A DNA stretch of 64,000 bases from Niastella vici (GTDB lineage: Bacteria; Bacteroidota; Bacteroidia; Chitinophagales; Chitinophagaceae): assembly GCF_002077945.1 (NCBI RefSeq), contig NZ_LVYD01000057.1:1-64000 (forward strand). The letters are read 5' to 3'. Both the position numbers and the translations under genes were made by a program. Under the pieces are notes generated by a model. The model worked only from the letters and a program-made list of their open reading frames with translations, was not told where the DNA came from and searched no databases. This document shows positions 35,935-45,535 of this stretch, one piece after another (positions within the stretch are counted from its first letter, which is position 1; each line of letters starts with the position of its first letter).

Positions 35935-37689
35935 TTATTCTATCGTCATCTCAAACGGTAACCTCGCCTGCGTTACGCCCATCATTTGTTTCACCCGTTT
36001 AATGGTTTGGTAGGTTTTCATGCCATCTTCGCCCAATTCAGCCTTCATAGCCGAATGGGTGGCATCCTTCTCATAACTACCGAAGATCATTTCCAGCACA
36101 TTGTGTGGTTCGGGGTATTCCCGCAAACGGTAATCGCTTACCTTGGCCATGCGGGCGGCACAGGCAATGGCATCATCCAAACCGCCCAGGCGGTCAACCA
36201 GCCCCAGTTCTATGGCGCGGGCACCGGTCCATACCCGTCCCTGCCCAATGCTGTCGATATAGCCTACATTTTTTTTACGGCCTTCCGCCACTCTTTGTTT
36301 AAAGGTGAGATAGATGGAATCAACACTGTTTTGCATATAGATCCTTTGCGCCGGCGTTAACGGTTTGGTGGCAGATAACATGTCGGCCTGGGGCGCTGTT
36401 TTAACCCCATCGAAGGTGATGCCCAGCTTTTCGTTAAAAAATTTCTGCATATTCGGCAGCATGGTGAAAACCCCGATAGAACCGGTAATGGTATTGGTTT
36501 GGGCGAAAATGCTATCGGCATTGCACGAAAGATAATAAGCGCCGGAAGCGGCCACATCACCAAAGCTTACTACTACAGGTTTTGCTTTGCGGGCCAGGGA
36601 TAGTTCGCGCCAGATGTTCTCACTGGCCAGGGCGCTGCCCCCGCCCGAATTAATGCGCAGCACAATAGCTTTTATTTTGTCGTCGAGGCGGGCTTTACGC
36701 ACCAGCTCGCGATAAGTGGCGCTGCCAATCCTATCCCTGTCGCCTTTGCCATCGATGATATCGCCCTGGGCATAAATAACGGCGATCTTATCGCGGCCAT
36801 CGCGTTTATAGTCTACTGCATTAACGTATTTCTGCAGGGTAACAAAATTGATCTTGTCGAGCTTTATGCCGCCGAGCTTTTTGGCGATCTCTTCCTTTAC
36901 CTCGTCATCATATTTCAGGCCATCTATCAAATTATAGGTTACGGCATCGGCTGCCTGCTGAATGCGGTAGTCATTGGCGTATTGATGCAGCGTGGCCGTA
37001 TCGATCTTGCGTCTTTCGCCGGTTTGCTGTAACAAACGGCCATACATATCGCTCAGCAGCACCGATAACTGCAGCCGGTTGGCATCGGTCATGGATGTTT
37101 CCCTGAAAGGTTCCGTAGCGCTTTTGAATTTACCGGCATAAAAGATCTGCGGTTCTATTTCCAGCTTTTGCAGCAATCCTTTTACATAGGCCATCTGAAT
37201 GGCAAAACCCCGCCAGTCGACCCCACCCTTGGGATTGCAATATATTTTGTCGGCAACATTCCCTACCGAATAAGCGGTTTGGGTAATTACATCGCCATAC
37301 GCGTAAATGAACTTGCCTGAGGTCTTGAAGTTTATCAAAGCATTGCGGATCTCCTGGCTGTTGCCCATACCATTGGCATTGCTACTGCACTTGAGGTAAA
37401 TGCCTTTTATCGCCGTATCGGTTTTGGCATGGTTAATCAGCCGCACTACATCGTATAAGGATGGTATGTCACCATCTTCTTTATTACTCAGCCGGGCTAG
37501 CGGGTTCTCCACACCGATCTCGGGATAATCCCGGGCCAAATCGATCACCAATACGGCCGTGCCGCCGGTTTTCACCTTTTTGTCGGCGGTTAAACCGCTC
37601 ACAATACCCACCAAAACGAAAAAGATGATCAAACAAAACACCACCAATGCCACAAACGAGGCCAGGAATATTTTAAAAAAGCTCTTCAT
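35935..37689 (-). CDS. sppA: Signal peptide peptidase SppA, 67-kDa type
   Basis: A 584-residue inner-membrane serine protease that degrades cleaved signal peptides. One N-terminal helix (residues 4-30) is followed by two tandem S49 domains. The catalytic Lys lies in the first domain (NPKGGVDWRG), and the nucleophilic Ser in SGGGSALASENIW-x-E-L with the GDVAASGAYY segment of the second. The length is that of the long E. coli-type enzyme. ATG 37689 is preferred over the in-frame TTG at 37695. It is divergent from folK. Confidence 0.94.
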   Translation of the reverse strand: MKSFFKIFLASFVALVVFCLIIFFVLVGIVSGLTADKKVKTGGTAVLVIDLARDYPEIGVENPLARLSNKEDGDIPSLYDVVRLINHAKTDTAIKGIYLKCSSNANGMGNSQEIRNALINFKTSGKFIYAYGDVITQTAYSVGNVADKIYCNPKGGVDWRGFAIQMAYVKGLLQKLEIEPQIFYAGKFKSATEPFRETSMTDANRLQLSVLLSDMYGRLLQQTGERRKIDTATLHQYANDYRIQQAADAVTYNLIDGLKYDDEVKEEIAKKLGGIKLDKINFVTLQKYVNAVDYKRDGRDKIAVIYAQGDIIDGKGDRDRIGSATYRELVRKARLDDKIKAIVLRINSGGGSALASENIWRELSLARKAKPVVVSFGDVAASGAYYLSCNADSIFAQTNTITGSIGVFTMLPNMQKFFNEKLGITFDGVKTAPQADMLSATKPLTPAQRIYMQNSVDSIYLTFKQRVAEGRKKNVGYIDSIGQGRVWTGARAIELGLVDRLGGLDDAIACAARMAKVSDYRLREYPEPHNVLEMIFGSYEKDATHSAMKAELGEDGMKTYQTIKRVKQMMGVTQARLPFEMTIE

Positions 37690-37714
37690 TAACAAATTTA
37701 TTTTAAACGAAATT

Positions 37715-37722
37715 CAAAGATA
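37715..37722 (-). promoter_or_regulatory. Promoter -7 element for sppA
   Basis: The minus strand reads TATCTTTG, an exact TAnnTTTG match, 25 bp upstream of the sppA ATG within the 50-bp divergent spacer to folK. Confidence 0.55.
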
Positions 37723-37739
37723 TTTGACCCTTCGGGGGA

Positions 37740-38237
37740 ATGCAATATATGAATAAAGTCTTTTTACTGATAGGCGGCAATATGGGGCACCGGTTGCAAA
37801 ACCTGCACCAGGCAATTGACCTGCTGGCAGCTACCTGCGGCCCTGTTATACAACAATCGGCCGTGTACGAAACGGCTGCCTGGGGAAAAACCGACCAGGC
37901 TGCGTTCCTGAACCAGGCGCTTGCCCTTATGACCAACTTAACCCCACAGGAGCTTATAACCACCATTTTGTCGGTTGAAGAGAAAATGGGCCGCCACCGC
38001 ACCGAAAAATTCGGCCCCCGCGTAATTGATATCGATATTCTGTTTTACAATGATGTAATTATGCAGGAGCCGCACCTCACCATTCCCCATCCGCAGTTGC
38101 AAAACCGGCGGTTTGTGCTGGTGCCCATGCAGGAGATTGCGCCCAACTATATGCATCCCGTATTTAAGAAGACTATTGAGCAGTTGTTAACGGAATGTAC
38201 AGATGAACTGGCAGTAGCCCGTTTTGTTAACCATTGA
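37740..38237 (+). CDS. folK: 2-amino-4-hydroxy-6-hydroxymethyldihydropteridine pyrophosphokinase
   Basis: A 165-residue folate-synthesis enzyme transferring pyrophosphate from ATP to hydroxymethyldihydropterin. Conserved features are the N-terminal LLIGGNMGHR, VYETAAWGKTDQAAFLNQ, the RTEKFGPRVIDIDILFY signature with catalytic acidic residues, and HPQLQNRRFVLVPMQEIAP. It is full length. Met 4 (37749) is an alternative start. It is followed 36 bp later by the deoxynucleoside kinase, probably in one transcript. Confidence 0.95.
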   Translation: MQYMNKVFLLIGGNMGHRLQNLHQAIDLLAATCGPVIQQSAVYETAAWGKTDQAAFLNQALALMTNLTPQELITTILSVEEKMGRHRTEKFGPRVIDIDILFYNDVIMQEPHLTIPHPQLQNRRFVLVPMQEIAPNYMHPVFKKTIEQLLTECTDELAVARFVNH

Positions 38238-38273
38238 CCACTTGTTCGCCGAAGCACTGGCAAAGGCGGATCC

Positions 38274-38918
38274 ATGATTCACAATATGAAGTATCACTTT
38301 ATAACAATCGAAGGAAATATCGGGGCAGGAAAAACAACGCTCGCGCACTTGCTGGCCAAACATTTCAATGCCCGTTTGATACTGGAAGAATTTGCCGATA
38401 ATCCTTTTTTGCCCAAATTTTACGAGAACCCGCAACAATATGCGTTTCCGTTGGAGCTGTTCTTTATGGCAGAACGTTATAAGCAATTGAAAGAGCTCAT
38501 CCATACCAACGATCTGTTCCAAAGCGTAACCATTACCGATTACCTGTTTACCAAATGCCTGTTATTTGCAAAGATCAACCTGCCCGAAGAAGAATACAGG
38601 CTGTATCAAAAACTGTTCGAGATCATTCACCAGCAACTGGTGCAGCCCGATCTGCTTATTTACCTGCATGCACCCGTTAACCGCCTGCAGCAAAATATAA
38701 AGAAGCGGAACCGCTCCTACGAACAAAGCATCCCCGATGAATACCTGCTGAATATTCAGCAAACCTATACGCATTACATAAAGCAACACAATATCAAAAC
38801 GCTGTTCATAGATGCCAGCAATGCCGATTTCCTGAGCAACCCCAAACATTTACAGGTTGTCATCGAAGCACTTGATCAGGATTATGAACAGGGGCAGCAT
38901 TACTTTACATTACCATAA
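38274..38918 (+). CDS. Deoxynucleoside kinase (dAdo/dGuo kinase family)
   Basis: A 214-residue salvage kinase that phosphorylates deoxyribonucleosides. The P-loop is EGNIGAGKTT. LEEFADNPFLPKFY and the region SVTITDYLFTKCLLFAKINL follow, then the lid with RNRSYEQSIPDEYLLNIQQTY. These are typical of the bacterial deoxyadenosine/deoxyguanosine kinase group. The base specificity cannot be settled by eye. Met 5 (38286) is an alternative start. Its 3' end lies three bases from the convergent membrane-protein gene. Confidence 0.9.
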   Translation: MIHNMKYHFITIEGNIGAGKTTLAHLLAKHFNARLILEEFADNPFLPKFYENPQQYAFPLELFFMAERYKQLKELIHTNDLFQSVTITDYLFTKCLLFAKINLPEEEYRLYQKLFEIIHQQLVQPDLLIYLHAPVNRLQQNIKKRNRSYEQSIPDEYLLNIQQTYTHYIKQHNIKTLFIDASNADFLSNPKHLQVVIEALDQDYEQGQHYFTLP

Positions 38919-38921
38919 AGT

Positions 38922-39551
38922 TCATTGCTTATTACTGCTCACCTTTTCCTCTTTTTTTACTGGTGGAACGGGCGCCTGTACTTTCGGCTTCACTACATTA
39001 TTATTATTGGCTGGCACAGCATGGTTGTTATTTTTGATAACAGGAACGACAGCATGATGGTTCCTGCCCATTTTAAAGGCCACATACAACAGGGACAGCG
39101 TAACAATAAATTGGATGAACGTGAGTGAATTGGAGATAACGTGTATGGCCGGACTGATCGCTTTTTTCATTTGCGATTCACTCATGGCCGACAGCGGTGG
39201 AAATACGCCGGAATCACCGAAATAAACTATCTCGGAAATGATCACCTGCTTATTGATAGTAGCAATCAGCAATATAAGAATGGAACCCGCTACAAGCATA
39301 ATGATGTTCGACGCTCTGCGGCTGAACTGATGTCTTATTTCCTTTACCAGGTAAATAAAAAAAGCGAAGAACACATACAACGGTAAAACAATTTTCCAGG
39401 AAGAAATGGTAAAGTAGGTCTCGTGCAGGCGAATGTCGAAATGATTGCTGAGGAAGGTCCAGCCAAAAAGAAATATGGTCACCAGAACGGTTGCGTTCAG
39501 AATAAGACCCAACCAGATCAGTTCAATGAGTACCGGCTTAAATTTTTGCAT
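38922..39551 (-). CDS. Four-helix membrane protein of unknown function
   Basis: A 209-residue membrane protein with hydrophobic helices at about residues 8-33, 52-68, 83-101 and 141-160, and a Pro/Lys/Asn-rich cytoplasmic tail. Between helices 1 and 2 is HFDIRLHETYFTIS (residues 37-50). It strikingly resembles the D-I-x-L-H-D-T-Y-F segment of cytochrome oxidase subunit I, but the later heme/copper histidines are missing and the protein is far too short. I do not assign an oxidase function. Confidence 0.75.
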   Translation of the reverse strand: MQKFKPVLIELIWLGLILNATVLVTIFLFGWTFLSNHFDIRLHETYFTISSWKIVLPLYVFFAFFIYLVKEIRHQFSRRASNIIMLVAGSILILLIATINKQVIISEIVYFGDSGVFPPLSAMSESQMKKAISPAIHVISNSLTFIQFIVTLSLLYVAFKMGRNHHAVVPVIKNNNHAVPANNNNVVKPKVQAPVPPVKKEEKVSSNKQ

Positions 39552-39659
39552 AGGTTAATCAGGCTTGTGTTAAATATAACAAAAATCATGCGATAAAAGC
39601 CTGCCATTAACCCCGCGCAAATATTATAAAAAATGAACACACATAATTAACCTGAGTAT

Positions 39660-40532
39660 CTAGCCAAACAGATCACTGCTCAGGTACCTGTCGCCCCGGT
39701 CGCAAACGATAAATACGATTACGCCTTTCGTAAGTTCCTTTGCCAGCCTCAGGGCAGCCGAAGCTGCTCCCCCACTGCTCATACCGGCAAAAACACCTTC
39801 CACTTTGGCCAGCTGCCGCGTCATAATGGTAGACTCCTGTTGCGATACATCAATGATACGGTCGACCCGGCTGGCATCAAAGATCTTTGGCAAATATTCC
39901 TTTGGCCAGCGGCGGATGCCTGGTATGGATGATTCTTCGGTGGGTTGACAACCCACGATCTGAATGGCCGGGTCCTTCTCCTTAAAGAACATGGAACACC
40001 CCATTATAGTACCGGTAGTACCCATGGAGCTTACAAAATGGGTGATCGTTTGATTGGTATCGCGCCATATTTCAGGGCCCGTGGTCTTATAATGCGCTTT
40101 GTAATTATCAGGGTTTGAAAACTGGTTCAGGATATGAAATTCACCGGTGGCTGCTTTTTCTTCCGCATAATCGCGGCATTTCTCAATACTTTCCAACAAT
40201 GTTACTTTGGCGCCAAACGCTTCCATCGTCAACGTTCTTTCGCGGGTTGAAGTGGAAGGCATCACCAGTTCTATATCAAGATTGAACAAACGGGCTACCA
40301 TCGCCAACGCAATGCCGGTGTTGCCGCTTGTTGCTTCAATTAATTTTGAACCTGGTTTAATTTCGCCCCTTTCCAATGCAGACCGTATCATGTTCAATGC
40401 AGGCCGGTCCTTCACACTACCACCGGGATTATTCCCTTCCAGCTTTGCATATATAGTGACATTCGGATTGGGATTGAGCTGCTTGATCTCTACCATCGGG
40501 GTATTGCCTACCAGGTCTATAATGCTTGCCAT
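39660..40532 (-). CDS. cysM: Cysteine synthase B (O-acetylserine sulfhydrylase)
   Basis: A 290-residue PLP enzyme that makes cysteine from O-acetylserine and a sulfur donor. It shows LEGNNPGGSVKDRPAL with the PLP lysine, the substrate loop EATSGNTGIALA, the phosphate-binding SSMGTTGTIMGC, and the C-terminal MSSGGAASAALRLA. The PGGSVKDRPA form and the length favour CysM over CysK. It is transcribed alone. Confidence 0.93.
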   Translation of the reverse strand: MASIIDLVGNTPMVEIKQLNPNPNVTIYAKLEGNNPGGSVKDRPALNMIRSALERGEIKPGSKLIEATSGNTGIALAMVARLFNLDIELVMPSTSTRERTLTMEAFGAKVTLLESIEKCRDYAEEKAATGEFHILNQFSNPDNYKAHYKTTGPEIWRDTNQTITHFVSSMGTTGTIMGCSMFFKEKDPAIQIVGCQPTEESSIPGIRRWPKEYLPKIFDASRVDRIIDVSQQESTIMTRQLAKVEGVFAGMSSGGAASAALRLAKELTKGVIVFIVCDRGDRYLSSDLFG

Positions 40533-40867
40533 TTTGAGTATTTAAACAGATTGTTGAAATTACCACTTTTATAATTTCCATATGTGTTCAACCGGAAACT
40601 ATTTATTCTATCAGTGTGATAGATTATAGCATTTTGCAGATCTCTCACGGCAGAAAAAACTTATATGTGGGATACAATCTTTACAATTACCGGAACAATT
40701 TGGTTCATTCAATGGACCTTAAATTTTCATTAGAATTTAATACGCTGGTTTAAAGCATAGTTACACACAGTTTTATACCGGTTGTACTTTATGCCGCTTT
40801 ACATATAAGCAATAACCTTTAATTTTGCGATCATTTTCACTTTAGCTGATCATCAAATTGTTATAGC
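40533..40867. other. Divergent promoter region between cysM and the MFS gene
   Basis: AT-rich spacer with an exact -7 element for the rightward MFS gene at 40820-40827. Otherwise I see no gene, repeat or RNA structure. Confidence 0.4.
40820..40827 (+). promoter_or_regulatory. Promoter -7 element for the MFS gene
   Basis: TAATTTTG, an exact TAnnTTTG match, 40 bp before the ATG, with TTTA about 19 bp further upstream as a possible -33 element. Confidence 0.55.
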
Positions 40868-42124
40868 ATGTCAACCGATCCTGGTACCAATAATCCTTCG
40901 AGCCCCTTTGTTTCATTGAGCGTTAAAGAATTTCGACTGTATATTATTCAACGGTTCTTTTTTATAATGGCCATGCGCATGATTGGCACCGTAACCTGGT
41001 GGAAAATGTACCAGATCACTAAAAGTCCGCTGGCATTGGCTTTTATCGGACTTTCAGAAGCCATTCCCGCCATTTCCCTGGCCCTGTATTCGGGCCATGT
41101 GGTCGACAAAAGCGACAAACGCACCCTGCTGTTCAGAAGCATCTTATTATATTTTTTGTGCGCGGCTGCCCTCATGTTCGTTACGTTGCAACACACCGAA
41201 GTAAGCCTGGGTAAACACTTCGTTCAGTTTGCTATTTACCTGGTAGTTTTTTGCACGGGCATTCTCAGGGCATTTTCGGGCCCGGCCTCCAGTTCCATAC
41301 TGGCGCAACTGGTGCCCAAAACTATTTTACCCAATGCAGTGACCTGGAGTTCAGGTACCTGGCTGTCAGCTTCTGTACTAGGACATGCTTCTGCCGGTTT
41401 CCTCATCGCCTATACCGGTTATACCGGCACTTTTATTTTGATCATGTCATATATGGCCATTGCAGGTATTGCCATGTACCAGGTAGACCGTAAACCTATT
41501 GCACATAGCAACAAGGAACAAAACACCTGGGACAGTGTAAAAGATGGGTTGCGCTATGTTTTCAATACAAAAGAATTGCTGGGCGCTTTTTCGGTCGATA
41601 TGTTTGCCGTATTGTTTGGCGGCGCGGTGGCCATGATCCCATTTTATGCCGGGGAGATCCTGCATGTGGGCGCCATCGGTTTTGGCTGGCTGAACGCGGC
41701 AGCCGATATTGGTTCCATCGGTATTATTCTCACCCTTACCTTTTACCCACTACGCAGAAAACAGGGACTTACTCTTATGTATGTGGTGGCTGGTTTTGGT
41801 CTCTGTATCATTACATTCGGGTTATCGAAAGTATACTGGATATCGTTCCTGGCATTGATGATGAGCGGTATGCTCGATGGCATCAGCGTAGTGATACGCG
41901 GTACCATTCTGCAATTAAAAACACCCGATGAAATGCGCGGCCGCGTATCATCGGTAAACTCCATGTTCATCAATTCCAGTAATGAGATCGGCAACTTTGA
42001 AAGTGGCGTTGCCGCTAAATTAATGGGCATCGTGCCGTCCGTGGTTTTCGGCGGCGCCATGACCTTACTGGTGGTAATGGTAATGTGGTTTAAGGCACCT
42101 ACGTTGAGAAAGTTTGAATACTAA
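40868..42124 (+). CDS. Major facilitator superfamily transporter (EntS-like exporter group)
   Basis: A 418-residue inner-membrane transporter with about 12 hydrophobic helices. The motif-A-like loop reads GHVVDKSDKRTLL (about residues 75-87), and LVPKTILPNAVTWSSGTWLSASVLGHASAG is characteristic of the MFS_3 group that includes the enterobactin exporter EntS. No siderophore genes are present, so the exported compound is unknown. Convergent with the DUF4242 gene through a heptad palindrome. Confidence 0.9.
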   Translation: MSTDPGTNNPSSPFVSLSVKEFRLYIIQRFFFIMAMRMIGTVTWWKMYQITKSPLALAFIGLSEAIPAISLALYSGHVVDKSDKRTLLFRSILLYFLCAAALMFVTLQHTEVSLGKHFVQFAIYLVVFCTGILRAFSGPASSSILAQLVPKTILPNAVTWSSGTWLSASVLGHASAGFLIAYTGYTGTFILIMSYMAIAGIAMYQVDRKPIAHSNKEQNTWDSVKDGLRYVFNTKELLGAFSVDMFAVLFGGAVAMIPFYAGEILHVGAIGFGWLNAAADIGSIGIILTLTFYPLRRKQGLTLMYVVAGFGLCIITFGLSKVYWISFLALMMSGMLDGISVVIRGTILQLKTPDEMRGRVSSVNSMFINSSNEIGNFESGVAAKLMGIVPSVVFGGAMTLLVVMVMWFKAPTLRKFEY

Positions 42125-42154
42125 TCCCCTGGTCTTCGCGGCAGGGAAGAAACC

Positions 42155-42275
42155 GAAGTAAGAAGTAGGAAATAAGATGTAAGAAGGGGCTGAATGTCGA
42201 AGCTCATAATCAATCGCTATTTGTTACGAGTCTCGAATTTCGCGTACTTCCTACTTCATACCTCCTACTTCATAA
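42155..42275. repeat. Heptad-arm palindrome, GAAGTAN family, copy 3
   Basis: The left arm is GAAGTAA, GAAGTAG, GAAATAA, GATGTAA, GAAG (42155-42187). The right arm is inverse heptads at about 42242-42275. The core contains CTGAATG, TCGCTATTTGTT and CTCGAAT, in the same order as the reverse complement of the core at 53.08-53.13 kb. It sits between convergent genes. Confidence 0.85.
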
Positions 42276-42294
42276 ACCTATAACAATAAAACAT

Positions 42295-42576
42295 TCACAC
42301 GGCCACTTCAGCAGTACTGGGATCTATGATCGAATGCACCCGGCTTATTTTATTGGCAGGAAAACCAGATTGTTCCGCATGCTGTTTCACAGTGGCTTCA
42401 TCAGGCGCCTGATAAATGCAATAAATCTTATTATCGGTTACATAGCTGTGGATCCATTGGATCTGCGGGCCCATATTCATTAAAACGTTGCAGGATGTTT
42501 GTGCAGCTTCGTGTAGTTGTTGTTGTGAAAGATTGCCTACTCCCGGCATATCCCTTTCAATAACGAATTTTGGCAT
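42295..42576 (-). CDS. DUF4242 domain protein (small ferredoxin-like, possible metal binder)
   Basis: A 93-residue cytoplasmic protein. KFVIERDMPGVGNLSQQQL, IQWIHSYVTDNKIYCIYQAPDE and KQHAEQSGFPANKI follow the DUF4242 pattern, a family of ferredoxin-like folds related to the nickel-binding SCO4226. Metal binding here is inference from the family. It lies 67 bp upstream of the antiporter gene on the same strand. Confidence 0.88.
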   Translation of the reverse strand: MPKFVIERDMPGVGNLSQQQLHEAAQTSCNVLMNMGPQIQWIHSYVTDNKIYCIYQAPDEATVKQHAEQSGFPANKISRVHSIIDPSTAEVAV

Positions 42577-42643
42577 GGCAATTAAAATTTACTATAAATT
42601 TAATTATAGCCGGCTTGCCAAAAAACTGACCTTGGACAGTATC

Positions 42644-44875
42644 TTATCTCATTCCGCTGTCTTTCAGCTCTTCTAACTTTTTGCGGTCGCCAACGATCCA
42701 AACAATATCATCCCATTCAAACACGGTAGTGGAATCGGGGTTCAGGATGCGTTGGCCATTGCGTTCAATACCCACTACCAGGCCATTGGTGGCCTCCCTG
42801 ATGCCACTGGCGCGAAGGGTTTTCCCCCGCACAGGAATGTGTTCATCAACGATGAACTTGTTCAGGATGATCTCCTGCTCCCCATTCTTCGACGGCAAAA
42901 TGGCCGAGTCGAGTATCGTGCGGAATTGCTCCAATTGCACATCGGTGCCTATCACGGCAATTTTATCGAAAGGATACAGCACATCTGACCGGGCCGGGGC
43001 AGTAATGGTTATTGAGCCGCGTTCAATATACGCGATATTAATGCCGTATTGCTCACGCCAGGCAAGGTCCTGCAGCGCTTTGCCTACCACCGTTGATTCG
43101 GCCGGCATGGTAAAGAACGCCATATGCGCATCCCAGGGCGACAGGTCGCCACTGCCCGATGACTGCATTTGCTCCCGCTGATTAAGATTTGATAAGAACC
43201 GTTTTTCGATGCGCGCATAAAAAGAATTCAACCGCCGGGCAAATACGAACAATACAATAACGATCACCGGTAAAATGGCTACCAGGGCAATCATGGTGCT
43301 CATCAGCCGGTCAACCATAAACCCAACCAGCACAACCAGCAATAGATTTCGCACTACTTCAAGCATTACCAGCGGACCATGGTTGTATTTTTTATCGAGC
43401 CATAAATTTCTATACGATAGGGAGTGTAACCGGCGAATGGCCAGTCCCCAGAAAAACGGAGCGGTTGCAAACAGGGTAATGGCCACGGTTAATATAGCCG
43501 GTAGTTGTTCACCGGAGAAATTCGCCTGTAAAACCGGCAATAAATAAGTGGCCGATAACAATATCATGGCAATAATGATCACCGAATTGGAAGCCATCAT
43601 TAACAAATACTGCCGTAATACAATGCGCCAGTCGCTTTCGGCCTGTATGGTTTGCGCACCGGTACTGTACTGGTTAATAGCCGTTCGCCATTTCATGGGC
43701 AGTTTGGGCGCCAGCCAATTGAAAAAAGGTTCAGCCAGCCTTATCATATACGGTGTGGTGAATGTAGTGATCACCGACACGCCCACGGCTATCGGGTATA
43801 AATATTCGCTGGTAACCTGTAAACTTAACCCCAGCGTGGCAATAATGAAAGAGAACTCCCCTATTTGCGCCAGGCTCATCCCGGCCTGTAACGATTGCTT
43901 TAATGGCTGACCCGATAACAGGGCGCCAATGGTAACATTCAGTGTTTTTCCTCCTATCACCACCAAAGAAATGACGAAAACCGGCCCAATGTATTTCATC
44001 AACAGCTCCGGTTCAATCAGCAAACCCACCGATACAAAGAAGATGGCGCCGAATAAGTTCTTCACCGGTTGCACCAGGTGTTCTATTTTTTCGGCCTGTG
44101 TTGTTTCGGCCAAAATAGAGCCCATAATGAATGCTCCTAATGGGGCAGAAAAACCGGCATAGGTGGCTACCACCACCATCAGTAAACACAAACCCAGCGC
44201 AACCACCAGCATGGTTTCATCACTCATTAATTTGCGGCCCCACCGTAGAAAACCGGGTATCAGAAAAATACCGGAGAGGAACCACAGCACTAAAAAGAAC
44301 ACCAGCTTTAATACAGACTGCAACATCTCCATACCGGCCGACTCACGGCTTACCGCCAGCGTTGACAGCAACACCATCAGCAATACGGCCATCAGGTCTT
44401 CAACTACCAGCACACCCAGTACCACACCGGCGAATTGTCGCGTTTTTACGCCCAGCTCATCAAATGCCCTTATGATTATAGTGGTGGAAGAAATAGCAAT
44501 GATGCCCCCGAGGAATATACAATCCATTTGCGGCCAGCCCATGAGCCGCCCGGTCAAATAGCCTAACCCCACCATACAAATGATCTCGAAGATGCCCGTT
44601 ACGCCGGCCGTGCCGCCAATTTTTACCAGCTTTTTAAAACTGAATTCAAGGCCCAGACTGAACAACAAAAATATTACCCCTATATCGGCCCATACTTTCA
44701 CGCCTTCGAGGTCAGAAATGGAAGGCAATAAGGAGAAATTAGGTCCTACCAGCAAACCGGCCAGAATATACCCCAGCACCACAGGTTGTTTCAGCTTTTT
44801 AAATAACAGGGTGGTTACGCCGGCAATGGCCAGTATCAATGCGAGGTCCTGTATGAGGGTTGGTAAATGCGACAT
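42644..44875 (-). CDS. CPA2-family cation:proton antiporter (KefB-like) with two C-terminal RCK_C domains
   Basis: A 743-residue inner-membrane antiporter. The first 390 residues carry about 12 helices with the CPA2 marks KQPVVLGYILAGLLVGP, LFSLGLEFSFKKL and LVVEDLMAVLL. A second group of hydrophobic segments follows (about 410-545). The C-terminus has two tandem RCK_C/TrkA_C-type modules: MPAESTVVGKALQDL to the first GTD-x-x-L, and VDEHIPVRGKTLRASGIREA to VGDRKKLEEL. There is no nucleotide-binding TrkA_N domain. It is likely a K+ or Na+/H+ antiporter gated by a small ligand. The ion is not determined. Confidence 0.92.
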   Translation of the reverse strand: MSHLPTLIQDLALILAIAGVTTLLFKKLKQPVVLGYILAGLLVGPNFSLLPSISDLEGVKVWADIGVIFLLFSLGLEFSFKKLVKIGGTAGVTGIFEIICMVGLGYLTGRLMGWPQMDCIFLGGIIAISSTTIIIRAFDELGVKTRQFAGVVLGVLVVEDLMAVLLMVLLSTLAVSRESAGMEMLQSVLKLVFFLVLWFLSGIFLIPGFLRWGRKLMSDETMLVVALGLCLLMVVVATYAGFSAPLGAFIMGSILAETTQAEKIEHLVQPVKNLFGAIFFVSVGLLIEPELLMKYIGPVFVISLVVIGGKTLNVTIGALLSGQPLKQSLQAGMSLAQIGEFSFIIATLGLSLQVTSEYLYPIAVGVSVITTFTTPYMIRLAEPFFNWLAPKLPMKWRTAINQYSTGAQTIQAESDWRIVLRQYLLMMASNSVIIIAMILLSATYLLPVLQANFSGEQLPAILTVAITLFATAPFFWGLAIRRLHSLSYRNLWLDKKYNHGPLVMLEVVRNLLLVVLVGFMVDRLMSTMIALVAILPVIVIVLFVFARRLNSFYARIEKRFLSNLNQREQMQSSGSGDLSPWDAHMAFFTMPAESTVVGKALQDLAWREQYGINIAYIERGSITITAPARSDVLYPFDKIAVIGTDVQLEQFRTILDSAILPSKNGEQEIILNKFIVDEHIPVRGKTLRASGIREATNGLVVGIERNGQRILNPDSTTVFEWDDIVWIVGDRKKLEELKDSGMR

Positions 44876-44942
44876 GCAGGCGTGGTTGGTTAACGTGGTG
44901 AATCATGAATTCCTTCGGATGGCTTACGGCCTCTTACTTCCT

Positions 44943-45458
44943 TTATTTCTCATTCCCCAGCAATCTTTCCATCACATAATATACCGCGGGGCAAAATGTG
45001 GAATTCTTCAATGTCAGCTGAGGACGTTTCAGTATCACATCCTCATTGGTATACGGGAACCGTTCGCAATCACTGGGGCGAACTTCATAAATGCTGCAAT
45101 AGTTATCAGCACCCAGGAACGCACAGGGCGTTTGCTTCACTACATAATCGCCCTCTTCATCTAACCGCAAATAAGTGTCAATAAAAGCACTCTCCTTCAT
45201 TTTAAGATGCTTGCTGATACGCTTGATATCAGGCGTCTTAAAACGGGGTGAATAGTTTTTACAACAGGCGGCACATTGCAGACAGTCGATCTTTGAAAAC
45301 GCTTCTTCATGCAGATCGGGCAAATTTTTCAACACTTTATTGCGGTCGGCACGTTTTAACAGATTTTTATACTGCTTCTGGTGCTCGGCACTTTTCTTTG
45401 GCCAGTTGCCATCCTCAATACCCGGAACGGGTTCATTTTTATCACGATGTGCTGCCAT
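44943..45458 (-). CDS. YkgJ-family cysteine-cluster protein
   Basis: A 171-residue cytoplasmic protein with the cysteine cluster C-L-Q-C-A-A-C-C near residue 56, followed by TPCAFLGADNYCSIYEVRPSDCERFPY. This is the YkgJ/UPF0153 (CxxCxxCC) pattern, thought to bind a zinc or iron-sulfur centre. The role is not established. It is divergent from the tandem sterol-desaturase genes. Confidence 0.9.
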   Translation of the reverse strand: MAAHRDKNEPVPGIEDGNWPKKSAEHQKQYKNLLKRADRNKVLKNLPDLHEEAFSKIDCLQCAACCKNYSPRFKTPDIKRISKHLKMKESAFIDTYLRLDEEGDYVVKQTPCAFLGADNYCSIYEVRPSDCERFPYTNEDVILKRPQLTLKNSTFCPAVYYVMERLLGNEK

Positions 45459-45535
45459 TTATTTCACTGTATTTCACCTGCAAGTTAACCTATCTGTGAA
45501 ACATACATGGTTTGGTTTTTGATTTTTTAATACCT

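Noticed and set aside
38922-39551. Cytochrome oxidase subunit
   Set aside because: It is only about 209 residues, with no metal-binding histidines beyond one short look-alike segment.
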